From: Auanema rhodensis
Taxonomy: Eukaryota > Nematoda > Chromadorea > Rhabditida > Rhabditidae
Assembly: GCA_964057225.1 (NCBI GenBank)
Contig: OZ059895.1
Location: 20,160,688-20,224,687, forward strand
Direction: 5' to 3'
Length of the DNA: 64,000 nucleotides
The notes below the pieces were generated by a model. The model was not told the DNA's origin. It did not search any database and saw only the letters and a program-made list of their open reading frames with translations. Of the stretch, positions 53,811 to 64,000 are shown one piece after another. Within the stretch, counting starts at the first letter, position 1; each line of letters opens with the position of its first letter. Made by a program: the position numbers and the translations under genes.

Positions 53811-54401
53811 TTATTTTGAAATTTTTCGAAAAAATTTTTGTCAAAATGTTTTTGGAAGCAATGTTGAGTGTACATGGAAACTCAACATACACTAATGCAT
53901 CATTTTTCAAACGATCATAACTAATTTTTGTATTGAGCGTTTCTCAATGTAGTATAGTGCATTCGATGCGGATTTTTAAGCTGCGTCGATCTGTGTTATC
54001 AGATTTGCGCTAGCTTAAAAATGCACCGAGATATCAACTGATATATGTTCACACTTATATCCTCGATTTTCACCCTGAAGAAATTATTTTTTTGGAAGCA
54101 ATGTTGAGTGTACATGGAAACTCAACATACACTAATGCATCATTTTTCAAACGATCATAACTAATTTTTGTATTGAGCGTTTCTCAATGTAGTATAGTGC
54201 ATTCGATGCGGATTTTTAAGCTGCGTCGATCTGTGTTATCAGATTTGCGCTAGCTTAAAAATGCACCGAGATATCAACTGATATATGTTCACACTTATAT
54301 CCTCGATTTTCACCCTGAAGAAATTATTTTTTCGTTGAATAACATTGTCCATCGTCTTTGCCTTGAAAAAAGGAATCTAAAAACATCTACTTCTTGCTAA
54401 A
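53811..54401. repeat. 591-bp composite monomer (111-bp deletion across two units)
   Basis: The first monomer is normal to about position 280 (gaagaaattatttt), then joins position 41 of the next unit (tttggaagca). This removes 111 bp, including one CENP-B-like half site and one A/T palindrome. Six Ts on the left and five on the right have become seven, so up to four Ts are shared at the join. This fits replication slippage or microhomology-mediated joining in a T tract. It is the only such junction in the window. Confidence 0.93.
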
Positions 54402-54752
54402 TTATTTTGAAATTTTTCGAAAAAATTTTTGTCAAAATGTTTTTGGAAGCAATGTTGAGTGTACATGGAAACTCAACATACACTAATGCATCATTTTTCA
54501 AACGATCATAACTAATTTTTGTATTGAGCGTTTCTCAATGTAGTATAGTGCATTCGATGCGGATTTTTAAGCTGCGTCGATCTGTGTTATCAGATTTGCG
54601 CTAGCTTAAAAATGCACCGAGATATCAACTGATATATGTTCACACTTATATCCTCGATTTTCACCCTGAAGAAATTATTTTTTCGTTGAATAACATTGTC
54701 CATCGTCTTTGCCTTGAAAAAAGGAATCTAAAAACATCTACTTCTTGCTAAA

Positions 54753-54984
54753 TTATTTTGAAATTTTTCGAAAAAATTTTTGTCAAAATGTTTTTGGAAG
54801 CAATGTTGAGTGTACATGGAAACAGATTTGCGCTAGCTTAAAAATGCACCGAGATATCAACTGATATATGTTCACACTTATATCCTCGATTTTCACCCTG
54901 AAGAAATTATTTTTTCGTTGAATAACATTGTCCATCGTCTTTGCCTTGAAAAAAGGAATCTAAAAACATCTACTTCTTGCTAAA
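54753..54984. repeat. 232-bp deletion monomer 6
   Basis: Identical junction, with the acttgg monomer next to it at 54985. The composite present between copies 5 and 6 is not repeated after this copy, so the composite either arose after the duplication or was left out of it. Confidence 0.95.
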
Positions 54985-57090
54985 TTATTTTGAAATTTTT
55001 CGAAAAAATTTTTGTCAAAATGTTTTTGGAAGCAATGTTGAGTGTACTTGGAAACTCAACATACACTAATGCATCATTTTTCAAACGATCATAACTAATT
55101 TTTGTATTGAGCGTTTCTCAATGTAGTATAGTGCATTCGATGCGGATTTTTAAGCTGCGTCGATCTGTGTTATCAGATTTGCGCTAGCTTAAAAATGCAC
55201 CGAGATATCAACTGATATATGTTCACACTTATATCCTCGATTTTCACCCTGAAGAAATTATTTTTTCGTTGAATAACATTGTCCATCGTCTTTGCCTTGA
55301 AAAAAGGAATCTAAAAACATCTACTTCTTGCTAAATTATTTTGAAATTTTTCGAAAAAATTTTTGTCAAAATGTTTTTGGAAGCAATGTTGAGTGTACAT
55401 GGAAACTCAACATACACTAATGCATCATTTTTCAAACGATCATAACTAATTTTTGTATTGAGCGTTTCTCAATGTAGTATAGTGCATTCGATGCGGATTT
55501 TTAAGCTGCGTCGATCTGTGTTATCAGATTTGCGCTAGCTTAAAAATGCACCGAGATATCAACTGATATATGTTCACACTTTTATCCTCGATTTTCACCC
55601 TGAAGAAATTATTTTTTCGTTGAATAACATTGTCCATCGTCTTTGCCTTGAAAAAAGGAATCTAAAAACATCTACTTCTTGCTAAATTATTTTGAAATTT
55701 TTCGAAAAAATTTTTGTCAAAATGTTTTTGGAAGCAATGTTGAGTGTACATGGAAACTCAACATACACTAATGCATCATTTTTCAAACGATCATAACTAA
55801 TTTTTGTATTAAGCGTTTCTCGATGTAGTATAGTGCATTCGATGCGGATTTTTAAGCTGCGTCGATCTGTGTTATCAGATTTGCTCTAGCTTAAAAATGC
55901 ACCGAGATATCAACTGATATATGTTCACACTTATATCCTCGATTTTCACCCTGAAGAAATTATTTTTTCGTTGAATAACATTGTCCATCGTGTTTGCCTT
56001 GAAAAAAGGAATCTAAAAACATCTACTTCTTGCTAAATTATTTTGAAATTTTTCGAAAAAATTTTTGTCAAAATGTTTTTGGAAGCAATGTTGAGTGTAC
56101 ATGGAAACTCAACATACACTAATGCATCATTTTTCAAACGATCATAACTAATTTTTGTATTGAGCGTTTCTCAATGTAGTATAGTGCATTCGATGCGGAT
56201 TTTTAAGCTGCGTCGATCTGTGTTATCAGATTTGCGCTAGCTTAAAAATGCACCGAGATATCAACTGATATATGTTCACACTTATATCCTCGATTTTCAC
56301 CCTGAAGAAATTATTTTTTCGTTGAATAACATTGTCCATCGTCTTTGCCTTGAAAAAAGGAATCTAAAAACATCTACTTCTTGCTAAATTATTTTGAAAT
56401 TTTTCGAAAAAATTTTTGTCAAAATGTTTTTGGAAGCAATGTTGAGTGTACATGGAAACTCAACATACACTAATGCATCATTTTTCAAACGATCATAACT
56501 AATTTTTGTATTGAGCGTTTTTCAATGTAGTATAGTGCATTCGATGCGGATTTTTAAGCTGCGTCGATCTGTGTTATCAGATTTGCGCTAGCTTAAAAAT
56601 GCACCGAGATATCAACTGATATATGTTCACACTTATATCCTCGATTTTCACCCTGAAGAAATTATTTTTTCGTTGAATAACATTGTCCATCGTCTTTGCC
56701 TTGAAAAAAGGAATCTAAAAACATCTACTTCTTGCTAAATTATTTTGAAATTTTTCGAAAAAATTTTTGTCAAAATGTTTTTGGAAGCAATGTTGAGTGT
56801 ACATGGAAACTCAACATACACTAATGCATCATTTTTCAAACGATCATAACTAATTTTTGTATTGAGCGTTTCTCAATGTAGTATAGTGCATTCGATGCGG
56901 ATTTTTAAGCTGCGTCGATCTGTGTTATCAGATTTGCGCTAGCTTAAAAATGCACCGAGATATCAACTGATATATGTTCACACTTATATCCTCGATTTTC
57001 ACCCTGAAGAAATTATTTTTTCGTTGAATAACATTGTCCATCGTCTTTGCCTTGAAAAAAGGAATCTAAAAACATCTACTTCTTGCTAAA

Positions 57091-57322
57091 TTATTTTGAA
57101 ATTTTTCGAAAAAATTTTTGTCAAAATGTTTTTGGAAGCAATGTTGAGTGTACATGGAAACAGATTTGCGCTAGCTTAAAAATGCACCGAGATATCAACT
57201 GATATATGTTCACACTTATATCCTCGATTTTCACCCTGAAGAAATTATTTTTTCGTTGAATAACATTGTCCATCGTCTTTGCCTTGAAAAAAGGAATCTA
57301 AAAACATCTACTTCTTGCTAAA
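57091..57322. repeat. 232-bp deletion monomer 7
   Basis: Identical junction, 2,338 bp after copy 6. The same 2,338-bp offset separates the two catcgtgtttgcc monomers (55687 and 58025), so this interval was probably duplicated and later altered. Confidence 0.95.
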
Positions 57323-60300
57323 TTATTTTGAAATTTTTCGAAAAAATTTTTGTCAAAATGTTTTTGGAAGCAATGTTGAGTGTACATGGAAACTCAACAT
57401 ACACTAATGCATCATTTTTCAAACGATCATAACTAATTTTTGTATTGAGCGTTTCTCAATGTAGTATAGTGCATTCGATGCGGATTTTTAAGCTGCGTCG
57501 ATCTGTGTTATCAGATTTGCGCTAGCTTAAAAATGCACCGAGATATCAACTGATATATGTTCACACTTATATCCTCGATTTTCACCCTGAAGAAATTATT
57601 TTTTCGTTGAATAACATTGTCCATCGTCTTTGCCTTGAAAAAAGGAATCTAAAAACATCTACTTCTTGCTAAATTATTTTGAAATTTTTCGAAAAAATTT
57701 TTGTCAAAATGTTTTTGGAAGCAATGTTGAGTGTACATGGAAACTCAACATACACTAATGCATCATTTTTCAAACGATCATAACTAATTTTTGTATTGAG
57801 CGTTTTTCAATGTAGTATAGTGCATTCGATGCGGATTTTTAAGCTGCGTCGATCTGTGTTATCAGATTTGCGCTAGCTTAAAAATGCACCGAGATATCAA
57901 CTGATATATGTTCACACTTATATCCTCGATTTTCACCCTGAAGAAATTATTTTTTCGTTGAATAACATTGTCCATCGTCTTTGCCTTGAAAAAAGGAATC
58001 TAAAAACATCTACTTCTTGCTAAATTATTTTGAAATTTTTCGAAAAAATTTTTGTCAAAATGTTTTTGGAAGCAATGTTGAGTGTACATGGAAACTCAAC
58101 ATACACTAATGCATCATTTTTCAAACGATCATAACTAATTTTTGTATTAAGCGTTTCTCAATGTAGTATAGTGCATTCGATGCGGATTTTTAAGCTGCGT
58201 CGATCTGTGTTATCAGATTTGCTCTAGCTTAAAAATGCACCGAGATATCAACTGATATATGTTCACACTTATATCCTCGATTTTCACCCTGAAGAAATTA
58301 TTTTTTCGTTGAATAACATTGTCCATCGTGTTTGCCTTGAAAAAAGGAATCTAAAAACATCTACTTCTTGCTAAATTATTTTGAAATTTTTCGAAAAAAT
58401 TTTTGTCAAAATGTTTTTGGAAGCAATGTTGAGTGTACATGGAAACTCAACATACACTAATGCATCATTTTTCAAACGATCATAACTAATTTTTGTATTG
58501 AGCGTTTCTCAATGTAGTATAGTGCATTCGATGCGGATTTTTAAGCTGCGTCGATCTGTGTTATCAGATTTGCGCTAGCTTAAAAATGCACCGAGATATC
58601 AACTGATATATGTTCACACTTATATCCTCGATTTTCACCCTGAAGAAATTATTTTTTCGTTGAATAACATTGTCCATCGTCTTTGCCTTGAAAAAAGGAA
58701 ACTAAAAACATCTACTTCTTGCTAAATTATTTTGAAATTTTTCGAAAAAATTTTTGTCAAAATGTTTTTGGAAGCAATGTTGAGTGTACATGGAAACTCA
58801 ACATACACTAATGCATCATTTTTCAAACGATCATAACTAATTTTTGTATTGAGCGTTTCTCAATGTAGTATAGTGCATTCGATGCGGATTTTTAAGCTGC
58901 GTCGATCTGTGTTATCAGATTTGCGCTAGCTTAAAAATGCACCGAGATATCAACTGATATATGTTCACACTTATATCCTCGATTTTCACCCTGAAGAAAT
59001 TATTTTTTCGTTGAATAACATTGTCCATCGTCTTTGCCTTGAAAAAAGGAATCTAAAAACATCTACTTCTTGCTAAATTATTTTGAAATTTTTCGAAAAA
59101 ATTTTTGTCAAAATGTTTTTGGAAGCAATGTTGAGTGTACATGGAAACTCAACATACACTAATGCATCATTTTTCAAACGATCATAACTAATTTTTGTAT
59201 TGAGCGTTTTTCAATGTAGTATAGTGCATTCGATGCGGATTTTTAAGCTGCGTCGATCTGTGTTATCAGATTTGCGCTAGCTTAAAATAGCACCGAGATA
59301 TCAACTGATATATGTTCACACTTATATCCTCGATTTTCACCCTGAAGAAATTATTTTTTCGTTGAATAACATTGTCCATCGTCTTTGCCTTGAAAAAAGG
59401 AATCTAAAAACATCTACTTCTTGCTAAATTATTTTGAAATTTTTCGAAAAAATTTTTGTCAAAATGTTTTTGGAAGCAATGTTGAGTGTACATGGAAACT
59501 CAACATACACTAATGCATCATTTTTCAAACGATCATAACTAATTTTTGTATTGAGCGTTTCTCAATGTAGTATAGTGCATTCGATGCGGATTTTTAAGCT
59601 GCGTCGATCTGTGTTATCAGATTTGCGCTAGCTTAAAAATGCACCGAGATATCAACTGATATATGTTCACACTTATATCCTCGATTTTCACCCTGAAGAA
59701 ATTATTTTTTCGTTGAATAACATTGTCCATCGTCTTTGCCTTGAAAAAAGGAATCTAAAAACATCTACTTCTTGCTAAATTATTTTGAAATTTTTCGAAA
59801 AAATTTTTGTCAAAATGTTTTTGGAAGCAATGTTGAGTGTACATGGAAACTCAACATACACTAATGCATCATTTTTCAAACGATCATAACTAATTTTTGT
59901 ATTGAGCGTTTCTCAATGTAGTATAGTGCATTCGATGCGGATTTTTAAGCTGCGTCGATCTGTGTTATCAGATTTGCGCTAGCTTAAAAATGCACCGAGA
60001 TATCAACTGATATATGTTCACACTTATATCCTCGATTTTCACCCTGAAGAAATTATTTTTTCGTTGAATAACATTGTCCATCGTCTTTGCCTTGAAAAAA
60101 GGAATCTAAAAACATCTACTTCTTGCTAAATTATTTTGAAATTTTTCGAAAAAATTTTTGTCAAAATGTTTTTGGAAGCAATGTTGAGTGTACATGGAAA
60201 CTCAACATACACTAATGCATCATTTTTCAAACGATCATAACTAATTTTTGTATTGAGCGTTTCTCAATGTAGTATAGTGCATTCGATGCGGATTTTTAAG

Positions 60301-61183
60301 CTGCGTCGATCTGTGTTATCAGATTTGCGCTAGCTTAAAAATGCACCGAGATATCAACTGATATATGTTCACACTTATATCCTCGATTTTCACCCTGAAG
60401 AAATTATTTTTTCGTTGAATAACATTGTCCATCGTCTTTGCCTTGAAAAAAGGAATCTAAAAACATCTACTTCTTGCTAAATTATTTTGAAATTTTTCGA
60501 AAAAATTTTTGTCAAAATGTTTTTGGAAGCAATGTTGAGTGTACATGGAAACTCAACATACACTAATGCATCATTTTTCAAACGATCATAACTAATTTTT
60601 GTATTGAGCGTTTCTCAATGTAGTATAGTGCATTCGATGCGGATTTTTAAGCTGCGTCGATCTGTGTTATCAGATTTGCGCTAGCTTAAAAATGCACCGA
60701 GATATCAACTGATATATGTTCACACTTATATCCTCGATTTTCACCCTGAAGAAATTATTTTTTCGTTGAATAACATTGTCCATCGTCTTTGCCTTGAAAA
60801 AAGGAATCTAAAAACATCTACTTCTTGCTAAATTATTTTGAAATTTTTCGAAAAAATTTTTGTCAAAATGTTTTTGGAAGCAATGTTGAGTGTACATGGA
60901 AACTCAACATACACTAATGCATCATTTTTCAAACGATCATAACTAATTTTTGTATTGAGCGTTTCTCAATGTAGTATAGTGCATTCGATGCGGATTTTTA
61001 AGCTGCGTCGATCTGTGTTATCAGATTTGCGCTAGCTTAAAAATGCACCGAGATATCAACTGATATATGTTCACACTTATATCCTCGATTTTCACCCTGA
61101 AGAAATTATTTTTTCGTTGAATAACATTGTCCATCGTCTTTGCCTTGAAAAAAGGAATCTAAAAACATCTACTTCTTGCTAAA

Positions 61184-61415
61184 TTATTTTGAAATTTTTC
61201 GAAAAAATTTTTGTCAAAATGTTTTTGGAAGCAATGTTGAGTGTACATGGAAACAGATTTGCGCTAGCTTAAAAATGCACCGAGATATCAACTGATATAT
61301 GTTCACACTTATATCCTCGATTTTCACCCTGAAGAAATTATTTTTTCGTTGAATAACATTGTCCATCGTCTTTGCCTTGAAAAAAGGAATCTAAAAACAT
61401 CTACTTCTTGCTAAA
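61184..61415. repeat. 232-bp deletion monomer 8
   Basis: Identical junction, after eleven full monomers. It is the last deletion monomer in the window; seven full monomers and a partial follow. Confidence 0.95.
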
Positions 61416-61766
61416 TTATTTTGAAATTTTTCGAAAAAATTTTTGTCAAAATGTTTTTGGAAGCAATGTTGAGTGTACATGGAAACTCAACATACACTAA
61501 TGCATCATTTTTCAAACGATCATAACTAATTTTTGTATTGAGCGTTTCTCAATGTAGTATAGTGCATTCGATGCGGATTTTTAAGCTGCGTCGATCTGTG
61601 TTATCAGATTTGCGCTAGCTTAAAAATGCACCGAGATATCAACTGATATATGTTCACACTTATATCCTCGATTTTCACCCTGAAGAAATTATTTTTTCGT
61701 TGAATAACATTGTCCATCGTCTTTGCCTTGAAAAAAGGAATCTAAAAACATCTACTTCTTGCTAAA

Positions 61767-63521
61767 TTATTTTGAAATTTTTCGAAAAAATTTTTGTCAA
61801 AATGTTTTTGGAAGCAATGTTGAGTGTACATGGAAACTCAACATACACTAATGCATCATTTTTCAAACGATCATAACTAATTTTTGTATTGAGCGTTTCT
61901 CAATGTAGTATAGTGCATTCGATGCGGATTTTTAAGCTGCGTCGATCTGTGTTATCAGATTTGCGCTAGCTTAAAAATGCACCGAGATATCAACTGATAT
62001 ATGTTCACACTTATATCCTCGATTTTCACCCTGAAGAAATTATTTTTTCGTTGAATAACATTGTCCATCGTCTTTGCCTTGAAAAAAGGAATCTAAATAC
62101 ATCTACTTCTTGCTAAATTATTTTGAAATTTTTCGAAAAAATTTTTGTCAAAATGTTTTTGGAAGCAATGTTGAGTGTACATGGAAACTCAACATACACT
62201 AATGCATCATTTTTCAAACGATCATAACTAATTTTTGTATTGAGCGTTTCTCAATGTAGTATAGTGCATTCGATGCGGATTTTTAAGCTGCGTCGATCTG
62301 TGTTATCAGATTTGCGCTAGCTTAAAAATGCACCGAGATATCAACTGATATATGTTCACACTTATATCCTCGATTTTCACCCTGAAGAAATTATTTTTTC
62401 GTTGAATAACATTGTCCATCGTCTTTGCCTTGAAAAAAGGAATCTAAAAACATCTACTTCTTGCTAAATTATTTTGAAATTTTTCGAAAAAATTTTTGTC
62501 AAAATGTTTTTGGAAGCAATGTTGAGTGTACATGGAAACTCAACATACACTAATGCATCATTTTTCAAACGATCATAACTAATTTTTGTATTGAGCGTTT
62601 CTCAATGTAGTATAGTGCATTCGATGCGGATTTTTAAGCTGCGTCGATCTGTGTTATCAGATTTGCGCTAGCTTAAAAATGCACCGAGATATCAACTGAT
62701 ATATGTTCACACTTATATCCTCGATTTTCACCCTGAAGAAATTATTTTTTCGTTGAATAACATTGTCCATCGTCTTTGCCTTGAAAAAAGGAATCTAAAA
62801 ACATCTACTTCTTGCTAAATTATTTTGAAATTTTTCGAAAAAATTTTTGTCAAAATGTTTTTGGAAGCAATGTTGAGTGTACATGGAAACTCAACATACA
62901 CTAATGCATCATTTTTCAAACGATCATAACTAATTTTTGTATTGAGCGTTTCTCAATGTAGTATAGTGCATTCGATGCGGATTTTTAAGCTGCGTCGATC
63001 TGTGTTATCAGATTTGCGCTAGCTTAAAAATGCACCGAGATATCAACTGATATATGTTCACACTTATATCCTCGATTTTCACCCTGAAGAAATTATTTTT
63101 TCGTTGAATAACATTGTCCATCGTCTTTGCCTTGAAAAAAGGAATCTAAAAACATCTACTTCTTGCTAAATTATTTTGAAATTTTTCGAAAAAATTTTTG
63201 TCAAAATGTTTTTGGAAGCAATGTTGAGTGTACATGGAAACTCAACATACACTAATGCATCATTTTTCAAACGATCATAACTAATTTTTGTATTGAGCGT
63301 TTCTCAATGTAGTATAGTGCATTCGATGCGGATTTTTAAGCTGCGTCGATCTGTGTTATCAGATTTGCGCTAGCTTAAAAATGCACCGAGATATCAACTG
63401 ATATATGTTCACACTTATATCCTCGATTTTCACCCTGAAGAAATTATTTTTTCGTTGAATAACATTGTCCATCGTCTTTGCCTTGAAAAAAGGAATCTAA
63501 ATACATCTACTTCTTGCTAAA
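61767..63521. repeat. Possible 4-monomer repeat (1,404-bp offset)
   Basis: The monomers at 61767 and 63171 share a rare A-to-T (ctaaatac) and are separated by three consensus monomers. This suggests a tetramer duplication whose second copy runs off the end of the window. With a single marker the case is weak. Confidence 0.4.
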
Positions 63522-63872
63522 TTATTTTGAAATTTTTCGAAAAAATTTTTGTCAAAATGTTTTTGGAAGCAATGTTGAGTGTACATGGAAACTCAACATA
63601 CACTAATGCATCATTTTTCAAACGATCATAACTAATTTTTGTATTGAGCGTTTCTCAATGTAGTATAGTGCATTCGATGCGGATTTTTAAGCTGCGTCGA
63701 TCTGTGTTATCAGATTTGCGCTAGCTTAAAAATGCACCGAGATATCAACTGATATATGTTCACACTTATATCCTCGATTTTCACCCTGAAGAAATTATTT
63801 TTTCGTTGAATAACATTGTCCATCGTCTTTGCCTTGAAAAAAGGAATCTAAAAACATCTACTTCTTGCTAAA

Positions 63873-64000
63873 TTATTTTGAAATTTTTCGAAAAAATTTT
63901 TGTCAAAATGTTTTTGGAAGCAATGTTGAGTGTACATGGAAACTCAACATACACTAATGCATCATTTTTCAAACGATCATAACTAATTTTTGTATTGAGC
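63873..64000. repeat. Partial terminal monomer
   Basis: These are the first 128 bp of a monomer, cut by the window edge at gtattgagc. It is of the consensus type as far as it goes, so the array continues to the right. Confidence 0.95.

Larger units (their letters stand above)
1..64000. repeat. 351-bp tandem satellite DNA array (entire window)
   Basis: The same unit repeats head to tail across the window, with boundaries at 1, 352, 703, 1054 and so on at exact 351-bp steps up to 46,683. After that the phase shifts only where deletion monomers occur. I counted 175 full units, eight of 232 bp, one 591-bp composite and a 128-bp terminal partial, which sum to 64,000. All copies face the same way. 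The consensus is about 32% G+C, and most neighbours differ at only 0-10 positions. Short stop-rich frames on both strands argue against coding. Long complex satellites of this kind normally form centromeric or pericentromeric heterochromatin and may be transcribed as non-coding RNA; that role is inference here. The 351-bp period is about two nucleosome repeats. Neither edge of the array is in the window, so its true length is unknown. Confidence 0.98.
46684..64000. repeat. Homogenized domain with recurrent 232-bp deletion monomers
   Basis: Consensus type B monomers are interrupted by eight 232-bp monomers at spacings of 934, 3040, 934, 1636, 1525, 2338 and 4093 bp. Shared rare changes mark local duplications: ccttTaaaaaa at 46916 and 50890, acttgg at 53460 and 54985, catcgtgtttgcc at 55687 and 58025, gtttttc at 56389, 57674 and 59078, and ctaaatac at 61767 and 63171. 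Private changes include gatctttg at 51241, ttttatcc at 55336, ggaaact at 58376 and ttaaaatag at 59078. Only 55687 and 58025 carry the A125/T199 pair. The copy at 48201 carries T166G and that at 47850 has G335. Confidence 0.9.

Noticed and set aside
1-64000. CRISPR array
   Set aside because: The repeat is 351 bp with no unique spacers between copies and no cas genes; direct monomer-to-monomer joining is satellite organization.
1-64000. Transposable element or LTR tandem, or rDNA spacer repeats
   Set aside because: There is no transposase or reverse-transcriptase reading frame, terminal repeat, target-site duplication or rRNA sequence. The short dyads are internal to each monomer.

Overview
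The whole 64 kb is one uninterrupted tandem satellite-DNA array. I find no protein-coding gene, tRNA, rRNA, transposon or unique flanking sequence. The basic monomer is 351 bp and about 68% A+T (I counted 112 G/C bases in the consensus). All copies are in the same orientation. Taking the unit to begin at the first base of the window, the layout is fully accounted for: 175 complete 351-bp monomers, eight 232-bp deletion monomers, one 591-bp composite of two partial monomers, and a final 128-bp partial copy (61,425 + 1,856 + 591 + 128 = 64,000).

Such an array points to a eukaryote, probably pericentromeric, centromeric or other constitutive heterochromatin. A long A+T-rich complex satellite of about two nucleosome repeats is common in insects and other invertebrates and is also found in plants. 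I cannot name the species, and no flank shows the chromosomal position.

There are two domains. From 1 to about 43.9 kb the array is a mosaic of sub-families: consensus-like type B, a type A marked by about seven linked substitutions (24 copies), and several variants, arranged in higher-order repeats. These include an overlapping hexamer repeat near the left edge, a 15-monomer unit (5,265 bp) present twice in tandem, a 702-bp dimer repeat, a 5-monomer unit (1,755 bp), a 13-monomer unit with a 10-monomer derivative, and a second hexamer pair (2,106 bp each). From 43,876 to the end, type A is absent and nearly every monomer is the type B consensus. Within this homogenized part, from 46,684 onward, monomers with the same 119-bp internal deletion recur eight times.

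Each full monomer carries several short dyad symmetries: a 9-bp inverted repeat, a larger imperfect hairpin of about 19 bp, a 6-bp inverted repeat and an A/T palindrome. It also carries a half-match to the CENP-B box. The recurrent deletion runs from the apex of the first hairpin to the apex of the inner stem of the second. The window is best read as a record of unequal crossing-over, gene conversion and slippage in a satellite, not as a gene system.
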